A stretch of 10,646 bases of DNA from Flavobacteriales bacterium (GTDB lineage Bacteria > Bacteroidota > Bacteroidia > Flavobacteriales_D > Sanyastnellaceae): assembly GCA_947457285.1 (NCBI GenBank), contig CANGVZ010000042.1, positions 1 to 10,646 of the forward strand, in the 5' to 3' direction. Positions 1-6,562 of this stretch are shown one piece after another. Within the stretch, counting starts at the first letter, position 1, and the number at the start of each line of letters is the position of its first letter. A program made the translations under genes and the position numbers. A model generated the notes under the pieces. The model did not search any database, was not told where the DNA came from, and was given only the letters and a program-made list of their open reading frames with translations.

Positions 1-774
1 ACCAAAACACTCATCTTCAATAACGGCATCAACACTTCGAAGCAAGTTCAGCAAATGTTCGCTGATGCTGGTTATGAATGCAAACATTTAGATAACACTC
101 ACTCCGAGGCTGAACGCAGAGACATCTTAAAGTGGTTTAGAGAAAAGCCGAATGCAGTATTATCATCTGTTTCCATTCTTACAACTGGATTCGATGAACC
201 TACTGTTCAAACAATCATTCTCAACCGCGCGACAAAGAGTTTGACCCTTTATCATCAGATGATTGGTCGCGGTTCGCGTGTTATTCCTGGTAAAACGGAC
301 TTTACTGTTATTGATCTGGGCAATAATGCACGTCGATTTGGGCTTTGGGAGCAATACATCAACTGGCAGGATATATTCGCTCATCCTCATGCGTACATCG
401 AGAGTATCACGAGCGATGAAGCGATGGAGCGAGAGATTAAGTACGAGATGCCAGAAGAAGTGCGCGCCCGATTCATGAACTCGCCTGTGATTGATTTTGA
501 TATCAAAGAGGAGTACGTCCGTACGATGCGTGCAGGCGGCAAAGCAAAAGATGTACTCACCAAATCCATATACCAACACAAAACAATCATTAAGGAAAAT
601 GCCAAAGATTTGGAAGAAGCCTTTGAATTGGTGAAAGTGCTGGAGCCGGATGTTAAAAGTCGTGTAAAACATTACAGTTATTGCATTAGCAAAAGCACTG
701 ACAGTTACCTCGAATGGCTGCGCGAAGAATATTTGCGCAAACTGCATTTCGAACTCCGACAGTCATTTGACTAA
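1..774 (+). CDS. DEAD/DEAH-box superfamily II helicase, C-terminal part (5' end outside window)
   Basis: The reading frame is open from base 1, so this is a 257-codon 3' fragment ending at TAA 772-774. It carries the second RecA-like domain of a superfamily II helicase. The window opens in a motif IV-like strand (KTLIFNNGI, residues 2-10). Motif V follows (ILTTGFDEP, about residues 59-67), then motif VI (QMIGRGSR, residues 86-93) with the arginines that contact ATP. Next comes the FTVIDLGNNARRFG segment seen in many Bacteroidota helicases of the SSL2/type III restriction R-subunit-like group. About 150 residues of charged, mostly helical C-terminal extension follow, which I cannot assign to a domain. 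The Walker A and DEAD/DEAH motifs must lie upstream and cannot be checked. The substrate (DNA or RNA) is not predictable from this part. The helicase assignment is firm; a more exact role is open. Confidence 0.9.
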   Translation, partial: TKTLIFNNGINTSKQVQQMFADAGYECKHLDNTHSEAERRDILKWFREKPNAVLSSVSILTTGFDEPTVQTIILNRATKSLTLYHQMIGRGSRVIPGKTDFTVIDLGNNARRFGLWEQYINWQDIFAHPHAYIESITSDEAMEREIKYEMPEEVRARFMNSPVIDFDIKEEYVRTMRAGGKAKDVLTKSIYQHKTIIKENAKDLEEAFELVKVLEPDVKSRVKHYSYCISKSTDSYLEWLREEYLRKLHFELRQSFD

Positions 775-810
775 CTCATTAATCCTCATTGCCTTAATTA
801 GCCTTGTGGA

Positions 811-850
811 TTTTTTTTTGACGAATGTTTCAAGTTGTTTTTTACATTCG
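811..850 (+). promoter_or_regulatory. Poly-T tract and inverted repeat upstream of the SRPBCC gene (possible promoter)
   Basis: The 113 bp between the helicase stop and the next start contain nine T residues (811-819). They are followed by a perfect 7 bp inverted repeat, CGAATGT (822-828) and ACATTCG (844-850), with a 15 nt spacer. The right arm ends in TACATTCG (843-850), one mismatch from the Bacteroidota -7 box TAnnTTTG. TTG at 818-820 lies 22 bp upstream of it, within the reported spacing range. This may be the promoter of the SRPBCC gene with an overlapping operator. Only a weak 5 bp stem (AATCC 781-785 / GGATT 808-812) precedes the T run, so a helicase terminator here is possible but unconvincing. 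Confidence 0.3.
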
Positions 851-887
851 CCTGCTCGAAAAAGTGTGACCGATAAAAGGATTAATC

Positions 888-1286
888 ATGAAACTCAAGA
901 CAGACAATATTTTTCAAATAGTAGAATTCAAAACAACACCAGACAAGGTTTACGAAGCACTCATGAACGAGTCAAAACATGCTGAATTCACAGGAATGAC
1001 CGCTAAGTTGAACCCAGTGGTAGGTGGTGAATTTGAAGTAACCGACGGCGAAAGTTTCGGTTATAATGTCTACTTAGTTCCGAATAAAACCATCGTTCAA
1101 TCGTGGAGTCACCGTTCTTTTGTGAGTGGCTTTTATTCTACAGTTCACATTGAAATTGAGGAGAAGGAAGGAATAACGATTGTCAACTTTAATCACTTAG
1201 GTGTACCCGAGGAGCACAGCGGCTGGCTTACTGAAGGGTGGAAAAGAATCTATTGGGAACCGCTCAAAGAATACCTCGAGAAGTAA
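888..1286 (+). CDS. SRPBCC / AHSA1-family (START-like) domain protein
   Basis: This 132-residue protein is the size of a single SRPBCC fold, a helix-grip with a deep hydrophobic pocket. The features fit the AHSA1 (Aha1 C-terminal-like) branch. An N-terminal strand is followed by the helix TPDKVYEALMNESKHAEFTG. Then comes the GGEFEV turn and a strand rich in aromatics with SWSHR. The closing helix is GWLTEGWKRIYWEPLKEYLE, whose W...PLKEYLE pattern is typical of the family. It has no signal peptide or membrane segment, so it is cytosolic. Members bind small hydrophobic ligands or act as co-chaperone-like proteins, and the ligand cannot be predicted. The ATG at 888 is preceded by AAAGGA about 9 nt upstream, a plausible though weak ribosome site. 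Its TAA (1284-1286) directly abuts the stop of the convergent tamB-like gene. Confidence 0.85.
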   Translation: MKLKTDNIFQIVEFKTTPDKVYEALMNESKHAEFTGMTAKLNPVVGGEFEVTDGESFGYNVYLVPNKTIVQSWSHRSFVSGFYSTVHIEIEEKEGITIVNFNHLGVPEEHSGWLTEGWKRIYWEPLKEYLEK

Positions 1287-4200
1287 TTATTCATCACAAA
1301 TTATCTGCTCTTCTTTTCTTCTGAATAGATTTTTAAATCCGCAGAAGAACTCTTCAAGCGTATCAAACTCTTCTTGATAGAGAATACCCACACCTTGTGT
1401 GTAGAGCGATTGCTGCGTGGTGATCATCCTAAAGTCGTTACTTTCATTATAGACCACCAAACGAATCTTGCCCTCGTCGGTTAGTTTATACTCAAGTCGG
1501 ACGTCACCAATAAGGTTGGATGGATTTTGATTCGTTGTATTTCCTAAAGACACTCCGACGTTGCTAGAGAACAAAAGTCTATCGTTGAATAATTGCGTGC
1601 TCAATGCAAGCGCAATTTCCTGATTGCTTATTTCATCACCCGGTCTGTAGTTGAATCCGAGGTTGAAATCATCACTAATTTGGCTCAACCAGTTTGACAA
1701 TTGTGAGGACAATAATTCTGTTCCATTTTCAGAAAACGCTCTGTTGAATCCACTTCCACTATTCACGGCCAAAGGACTGATAAAGCTTCTTAAAACCAAA
1801 AGTGAAAATGCTTGTCTGTTTTTCTCCTGATCGGTGCTCATTACAGCCTGCACCCTACTCTTAGTCACCTCATCCACCGTGGGAAGTTCGATATCAAAAG
1901 CGACCCCAGGGTTGAACATTTTTCCTGTGAGATTCATCACCAAGTCGATAGGCACCCTTTGACCTGCCGCATTGATAGCGTCTGGAATAATATCCGAGAG
2001 TGATGCGGATACTTTGTAAACAGCTTTTAGATTAAGGTCAGCAGCAAACGGGTCTCCATACCACGAAATGGTGCCACCGGGCCTCACCGAGAATTCTTTA
2101 TTGAGGAGATTTTTGAGTGTAAATAGGTAGTTTCCTTTGGTGAGCTCTACCGTTCCGAACATAGTAAAGGTTGAGAGATTGTTGATCTCCATGTTGATAT
2201 GCCCCTTTCCATTTCCGCTCATTATATCTCCTACTGCCTCATCAAAAATGATTTGAAAATCTGCATCCGGTGTGATGTCCAAATCAAACTTCAACTTAAT
2301 ACCAGACAAGTCCAGAGGCTCCTCTTCTGCCACTTCCTTACTGCTGACAAATCGGATAAAGCTACCGATTCCACTTTCCTCAGAAGTGGTCATTGGCATG
2401 ACGAATTTGGTTCCTGCCTCGGTCTTCAAATTGATATCAAACTCCAGTTGATCGTCATAACCGTATATGCTGACATAGCCCTTAGCATAAGCCTTTCCAT
2501 AATAGAGAGAATTCAGCTCTTGGTTAGTGTTCATCACCAACATGCGGTCTTCCATATCAACAATAATATCGAAGTTCCATTCGCCAAAAGCATTGTGTAA
2601 TATCTGTCCTGTTAAAAAGCCTGGATTGCCCTCCTGATCGCGTACGCGGATATGGTCGAAAGTAAACATGTCTGGATAGATACCAATCTGTTCCTCAATT
2701 TTGAATTTGGTGTTCAGATAATCCACAAAGATGGAAGCGTTTTGAAGATAAGCTGTGCCGCGCAATTCGGGCGATTCTGGCTTACCAGTAATGGCAATAG
2801 TCCCACTGGTTAAGCCTTGAATATCCATAATGCCTTCTCCCAAAAATTCATTGATGAAAGCCAAATCAAAATCTTGAATAGTAGCAACCAAGTCAAGAGG
2901 GCTCTCTTTGTCGTTGAGCTTATAGTATCCAGCAAAGGCCAATGGCTTCATTTTATCTTTTTCGATGTCTCCATCAATTCTCAATCGTTTGAGCGCATTG
3001 TCATACAGCGACTCAACGCAGATATCTCCCACCGCGTAGTCATTTAATTTGAAGTCAATCAAGGTCAAATCGCTTGTAAAAATTGATGTCTGATAAAGAT
3101 TCCGAAACGCAGCGTTACCGCTCAAAGTACCGTAGAGTGACGGTTCTCCTCCCGTAAAAGAATTGATGTTTGAAACATCGACGGCAGTTAGGTTCAAAAT
3201 TAATTCATCACTTGGTTTTTCTGAAATCAATCCATTGATATCTAACTTTTGATTATTATTAAAAATGGAAAGCCCTTTGAACTCGTATTGTGTGCTATCC
3301 ATGCTGATGCGTGCACCTTGAGTGAAATTCCATTTTTGTTGATCAATGGTTACCGAACTTCGATCGAAAATAAAGTCATAGTTTTCGAATCCTCGTACCT
3401 GAAACTTACCGTTCATGTCACCGCTGTGTCTTGAGCTTGAATTACCCCACGCCATAGCAGTATAGATGGTGTCTTTGTCAGTACGTCCGTCTATCGCAAA
3501 GTCGGCAAATGACAAGCCTTCTCCAATATACAACCCATCGCTGTTGATGTTAAAATACAAGGATTGATCCGGCCTGCGGGCGTCAATCGTCATCCCGCGA
3601 ATCTCATTATTCAGATATGAAATCTTGGCACTTGTGGCATTGATTTCAAAAAAGGATTTTGTTTCATCGACCGATATATCAATGAACGTTGCTGGTGCAA
3701 TCTTTAGTTCTGGAATAAAGACTTCGCTTACCTGATCAAAATTCAATATACGTAAGTTCAGGTCAAACTTTTGTTCCCTGTGGGTGCGGATGGGAGGTTT
3801 GAAATTGGGAATAATTTCACTTAAAATATCTTCAAAAGAAGGCCCTAATTCTTCGATGTCGAAATCACCCGTCAACACGGCCACTGCTATATCACTATCC
3901 AGAACAAATTTCACTTCACTGCCTCGTTCGGCACGAATATTAAATCGGTCGATGTGGTAGTCTTTTGACTTCGCGCAGTATGTAATATCGCGTGCCCCGA
4001 TGGTACCTTCAAAATTGGCAAAATCCAATCCTTCACTTCTTACATCTATTTCTCCGCTGATTGAAGAGTAATTATATTGGGTTAAAATATTTACTGCTTT
4101 TAAGTCGACATGATGAATGTCTGCAGCAAAATCTAAAATCGCAGTCTTATTTCTAAAGTCTACTTGTCCGATAAAATCTACCTCCGCATTGGGATCGCGG

Positions 4201-5696
4201 ATAAAGACTTCTCCGTCAAAATACCTTTCCTTGAAGGTGCCGTCAGTGGTTATATTGGTGAAATTGTATCCATTTGCAAAAATGCTATTGACTTCTCCCA
4301 CAAAACTGAGGTCTAGCTTGTCTACTGATAATCCCGAGCCATCGACGGACACGTCGCATGTGAGTGGACCCAAATTTTTATCATTGTAAAATTTGCCGAG
4401 ATCAAATTGATTTGTCTGAACACTCCCTTTATACACGTAATCCTTGATGCGCTCATCTTCCCTGAAAGAGATATCACCAGAGACGGAACCTATGGCCGAA
4501 TTCAAGCTTCCAAAAGCAACAAAGTCATTAATAAATCCAGTGAAATTGCCGGCGAATCGCATTTGCCCGAGAACGTCAAAGTTGGAAGGAGTCTTTAAAT
4601 AAACTTTTTCTTTGAATGGAGGAATCTGAATGCGTTCTAAATCTTTCTTGTTTGAAGTAATTTCTTTTACATCCAAATTGATGTAAGTCTGTTCGATGTC
4701 TGGCAGACCATCCATGCTGAAATTTCCTTTGAAGTAAGAAGACTCTCCAAAATCAATCTGAATATTTTTGCCTTTGAGCTGATCTACTGTTCCTTTTACA
4801 TTTCCAGAAATGGTAATGGTCTTGTCGAGCCCCTCCAGATCGCTCACGAAATACGCTAAATCACCTATTTGCAATTCGGTATTTTCAAACGCATGATCCA
4901 TTTTTACGCGGGTCTCGAAATAATCCAAATCCTCAATATCATTCAGTTTAAAAACCAAATCTCCTTTGAGATTTGAGGAGTTAAATGCTATATCAGAATC
5001 CTCCATCACCACTTTACCTTCTCCAATTTGGAGTTCGCTCACAAACTTCTTGACCTCAAGCCCAGAGACATCTGAGCCAGAAATATCCTGAATGGATGCG
5101 CTGATTCCCTTTTCATCAGATACAAAATCATGAATATCCAAATTCATTCGACTGACCAGCATGTGATTCCAGTCTAAACCAAACACGCCGCGCGGCGTGC
5201 GGTGTTCGTTGTCGTAAATAAATCGTGCGTTGGAAATTTTTAGTTCGCTAATCTTAACAATCGTCGCTGCGCTGGTGTCTGTGGGGCTGCCGAACTTATC
5301 GATGTAATCAACTATAAAACCATAGTTGAATGTACTATCCGATGCGTATTTGCGCATTTTAAACGTTGGACTATCCAATTCAGCAGAACCTATACTAAAA
5401 ACTCCTGATTGCCGATCAAGTTGATACGTTCTAACTCTTAGTTCGGGAATAAAGGCTAGCGTGTCTTGGTGATGATCTTCAATGTAAAGGTCTTTGATCA
5501 GAAGGCGAGCCCAGAGATCCACTTCTACTCTACCCACTGTCACCTTTGTTCCCAGCTCACTGCTGAGATATGCCGCCACGCGTTGCGTCAACCATGTCTG
5601 AAAGCCTGGCTGCTGGATAGCGAAATAACCGATAAGTCCCAACAGCAGCAACGCGATGACGACATTTCGAATTATTTTCAGTATCCTTCTAAACAT
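1287..5696 (-). CDS. TamB-like translocation/assembly module protein (DUF490 family)
   Basis: This is a very large envelope protein, 1469 residues from ATG 5694-5696. An in-frame GTG 13 codons upstream (5733-5735) would place extra residues before the basic signal-anchor, so I prefer the ATG. The N-terminus has basic residues (MFRRILKIIR), then one hydrophobic segment (about residues 11-27), giving an inner-membrane anchor. The rest is predicted periplasmic and is made of repetitive beta-rich AsmA/TamB-type segments. The last roughly 345 residues form the conserved DUF490 domain: DLDITPDADFQIIFDE, then GHINMEI, the GTVELTKGNYLFTLKNLLNK block, GGTISWYGDP and DVRLEYKLTDEGKIRLVVYN. Known TamB proteins bridge the inner and outer membranes and work with a BamA/TamA-type barrel in outer-membrane protein assembly or lipid transport. 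No barrel gene is visible here. It is probably cotranscribed with the dsbA-like gene 56 bp upstream. No internal stop or frameshift is seen. Confidence 0.92.
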   Translation of the reverse strand: MFRRILKIIRNVVIALLLLGLIGYFAIQQPGFQTWLTQRVAAYLSSELGTKVTVGRVEVDLWARLLIKDLYIEDHHQDTLAFIPELRVRTYQLDRQSGVFSIGSAELDSPTFKMRKYASDSTFNYGFIVDYIDKFGSPTDTSAATIVKISELKISNARFIYDNEHRTPRGVFGLDWNHMLVSRMNLDIHDFVSDEKGISASIQDISGSDVSGLEVKKFVSELQIGEGKVVMEDSDIAFNSSNLKGDLVFKLNDIEDLDYFETRVKMDHAFENTELQIGDLAYFVSDLEGLDKTITISGNVKGTVDQLKGKNIQIDFGESSYFKGNFSMDGLPDIEQTYINLDVKEITSNKKDLERIQIPPFKEKVYLKTPSNFDVLGQMRFAGNFTGFINDFVAFGSLNSAIGSVSGDISFREDERIKDYVYKGSVQTNQFDLGKFYNDKNLGPLTCDVSVDGSGLSVDKLDLSFVGEVNSIFANGYNFTNITTDGTFKERYFDGEVFIRDPNAEVDFIGQVDFRNKTAILDFAADIHHVDLKAVNILTQYNYSSISGEIDVRSEGLDFANFEGTIGARDITYCAKSKDYHIDRFNIRAERGSEVKFVLDSDIAVAVLTGDFDIEELGPSFEDILSEIIPNFKPPIRTHREQKFDLNLRILNFDQVSEVFIPELKIAPATFIDISVDETKSFFEINATSAKISYLNNEIRGMTIDARRPDQSLYFNINSDGLYIGEGLSFADFAIDGRTDKDTIYTAMAWGNSSSRHSGDMNGKFQVRGFENYDFIFDRSSVTIDQQKWNFTQGARISMDSTQYEFKGLSIFNNNQKLDINGLISEKPSDELILNLTAVDVSNINSFTGGEPSLYGTLSGNAAFRNLYQTSIFTSDLTLIDFKLNDYAVGDICVESLYDNALKRLRIDGDIEKDKMKPLAFAGYYKLNDKESPLDLVATIQDFDLAFINEFLGEGIMDIQGLTSGTIAITGKPESPELRGTAYLQNASIFVDYLNTKFKIEEQIGIYPDMFTFDHIRVRDQEGNPGFLTGQILHNAFGEWNFDIIVDMEDRMLVMNTNQELNSLYYGKAYAKGYVSIYGYDDQLEFDINLKTEAGTKFVMPMTTSEESGIGSFIRFVSSKEVAEEEPLDLSGIKLKFDLDITPDADFQIIFDEAVGDIMSGNGKGHINMEINNLSTFTMFGTVELTKGNYLFTLKNLLNKEFSVRPGGTISWYGDPFAADLNLKAVYKVSASLSDIIPDAINAAGQRVPIDLVMNLTGKMFNPGVAFDIELPTVDEVTKSRVQAVMSTDQEKNRQAFSLLVLRSFISPLAVNSGSGFNRAFSENGTELLSSQLSNWLSQISDDFNLGFNYRPGDEISNQEIALALSTQLFNDRLLFSSNVGVSLGNTTNQNPSNLIGDVRLEYKLTDEGKIRLVVYNESNDFRMITTQQSLYTQGVGILYQEEFDTLEEFFCGFKNLFRRKEEQIICDE
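1316..1349. repeat. Interrupted hairpin near the 3' end of the tamB-like gene
   Basis: Perfect 8 bp arms TTCTTCTG (1316-1323) and CAGAAGAA (1342-1349) flank a second small inverted repeat, GATTT (1328-1332) / AAATC (1335-1339). Together they could fold into one interrupted hairpin. It lies inside the last codons of the tamB-like gene and just past the stop of the convergent SRPBCC gene. There is no following U-run in either direction, so it is not a classical intrinsic terminator. It could block readthrough or protect a 3' end; chance in a purine-rich coding stretch is also possible. Confidence 0.35.
5184..5199. repeat. 16 bp perfect GC-rich palindrome inside the tamB-like gene
   Basis: The sequence CACGCCGCGCGGCGTG reads identically on both strands, and 14 of its 16 bases are G or C. 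It sits in otherwise AT-rich coding DNA and encodes part of RTPRGVFG. It has no obvious role and may be only a codon-level accident. Confidence 0.4.
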
Positions 5697-5729
5697 GCGA
5701 TTATAACCGAGCAAGATAATAGTTTTTGA

Positions 5730-5746
5730 AGGCACAAATTGTGCCT
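5730..5746. promoter_or_regulatory. Near-continuous palindrome between the dsbA-like and tamB-like genes
   Basis: The 8 bp arms AGGCACAA and TTGTGCCT flank a single central base, in the 56 bp gap between two same-strand genes. The symmetry with a 1 bp centre suits a dimeric DNA-binding protein better than a long-loop hairpin. In RNA it could still form a 6 bp stem with a 5 nt loop. No T-run follows on the minus strand, so it is a poor intrinsic terminator. It overlaps the upstream GTG alternative start of the tamB-like gene, which is a further reason to prefer the downstream ATG. Confidence 0.35.
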
Positions 5747-5752
5747 CATTGA

Positions 5753-6430
5753 TCAGTTATTAGCAATGCGATAATCTTCGATTACCTTGTCTACACGCAG
5801 CTTTAAATCATTGTAATGTGTATATCCACGAGCGACCATGTACAATTTTCGCTCATCTGTCTGCACCAATACGCAGGGAAAACCAGTGATGCCCAGCTGC
5901 TTTACCATGGCAAACTCGGCATGCGCCAAATCGCGAATGTCCTCCGTATGAAGGGACTCAACAAAAGAAATTGGATCGAGCTGAAACTCTTGGGCTAACT
6001 CCAAATAGACAGCATCATGAGACAGATCCTTACCGTCGACCATCATTTTGTTTTGAAGTGCCGCTGCAAATTCGAAAGCCTTATCGGGTTGGAGTTGCTT
6101 GAAAGCGGTGAGCGCAAGACCTGGCATTTCGGAAGAAAGTTCCAGTTCACTTTCGTGAGGATTGAAAATGTGATGCAGATAGCCCTCTCCAAATTTACAT
6201 CCTGTCATTTCCTCCACTCTTTGATATGCGCTGGCAATATAACAAGCCATTACACCAATGTGCTGCTTGTTTTCGACTGGTACCATGTTGCCGCTCAGAA
6301 CCTCAAAGGTAAATGATGAGGAATATGCGTCATACAGGCGCATCATATTTTGCTTAAAACCGAAACACCAGCCACACAAGGCATCATAAACGTATATTAT
6401 TCGGGGAAAAGAATTCATCTCTTGGGTCAT
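5753..6430 (-). CDS. DsbA-family thioredoxin-fold protein (COG3531-like, CGWC motif)
   Basis: The protein has 225 residues from ATG 6428-6430. An in-frame TTG at 6449-6451 and a second ATG at 6416-6418 are alternatives. The first strand IIYVYDALCGWCFGF places a redox CxxC pair at C19 and C22. A long helical insertion follows, typical of DsbA/FrnE-like proteins. The cis-proline loop is TGFPCV (P185), with an unusual extra cysteine straight after the proline (C186). The family catalyses or resembles thiol-disulfide exchange; this branch is annotated as a predicted protein-disulfide isomerase. No signal peptide or membrane segment is visible, so I infer a cytosolic protein, unlike classical periplasmic DsbA. 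It lies 56 bp upstream of the tamB-like gene on the same strand and is divergent from arginase. Substrates are unknown. Confidence 0.85.
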   Translation of the reverse strand: MTQEMNSFPRIIYVYDALCGWCFGFKQNMMRLYDAYSSSFTFEVLSGNMVPVENKQHIGVMACYIASAYQRVEEMTGCKFGEGYLHHIFNPHESELELSSEMPGLALTAFKQLQPDKAFEFAAALQNKMMVDGKDLSHDAVYLELAQEFQLDPISFVESLHTEDIRDLAHAEFAMVKQLGITGFPCVLVQTDERKLYMVARGYTHYNDLKLRVDKVIEDYRIANN

Positions 6431-6437
6431 AAAGGGG

Positions 6438-6445
6438 CAAAGATA
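6438..6445 (-). promoter_or_regulatory. Candidate -7 promoter element for the dsbA-like gene
   Basis: TATCTTTG on the minus strand matches the Bacteroidota -7 consensus TAnnTTTG exactly. The nearest upstream TTTG (6474-6471) lies 25 bp away, slightly beyond the usual 17-23 bp spacing, so the -33 part is doubtful. Transcription from it would begin close to the ATG at 6430. That would make the mRNA nearly leaderless, or favour the ATG at 6418. Confidence 0.4.
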
Positions 6446-6480
6446 CCACAAGCAATACCCATTAGATGGGCAAACTTGCC

Positions 6481-6488
6481 TAAATTTG
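6481..6488 (+). promoter_or_regulatory. Candidate -7 promoter element for arginase
   Basis: TAAATTTG is an exact TAnnTTTG match on the plus strand, 74 bp before the arginase start. No TTG lies at the expected -33 distance, so support is partial. If it is used, the FNR-type palindrome at 6519-6532 would fall just downstream of the transcription start. Confidence 0.3.
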
Positions 6489-6518
6489 AACCCAAAATGA
6501 GGAAAAAAAAGTGCAATT

Positions 6519-6532
6519 TTGATCTAAATCAA
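6519..6532. promoter_or_regulatory. Perfect FNR/CRP-family binding site (TTGAT-N4-ATCAA)
   Basis: TTGATCTAAATCAA matches the FNR consensus TTGATNNNNATCAA at all ten defined positions. It lies in the divergent intergenic region, 31 bp before the arginase start and about 89 bp from the dsbA-like start. From base composition, such a match is expected only a few times per hundred windows of this size, and far less often in this 132 bp gap. FNR/CRP-family regulators with related sites occur in Bacteroidota. Which protein binds, and whether it controls one or both genes, is inference. Confidence 0.5.
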
Positions 6533-6562
6533 GATACTTTTTAAGCCCGAAAACGGAAATGT

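Noticed and set aside
163..747. 194-codon open frame antisense to the helicase
   Set aside because: It mirrors a frame with clear helicase motifs V and VI, and its translation shows no recognisable domain. It is a shadow of the real gene.
781..819. Intrinsic terminator of the helicase gene
   Set aside because: Nine T residues are present, but the only stem I find before them is 5 bp with a 22 nt loop, too weak to call.
767..985. 72-codon frame bridging the helicase and SRPBCC genes
   Set aside because: It overlaps both real genes in another frame and its product has no family features. The region is better explained as intergenic plus the SRPBCC start.
2199..2600. 133-codon open frame on the plus strand inside the tamB-like gene
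   Set aside because: It lies within the well-conserved C-terminal portion of the tamB-like gene on the other strand. Its composition is not protein-like and there is no start context.
5697..5735. GTG start extending the tamB-like protein by 13 residues
   Set aside because: The extension precedes a standard basic-plus-hydrophobic anchor starting at the ATG, and the GTG lies inside a palindrome. The ATG at 5694-5696 is simpler.
6535..6542. TACTTTTT as arginase -7 box
   Set aside because: It has one mismatch, no TTG at the expected distance, and is too close to the FNR-type site to be convincing. TAAATTTG at 6481 is a better match.
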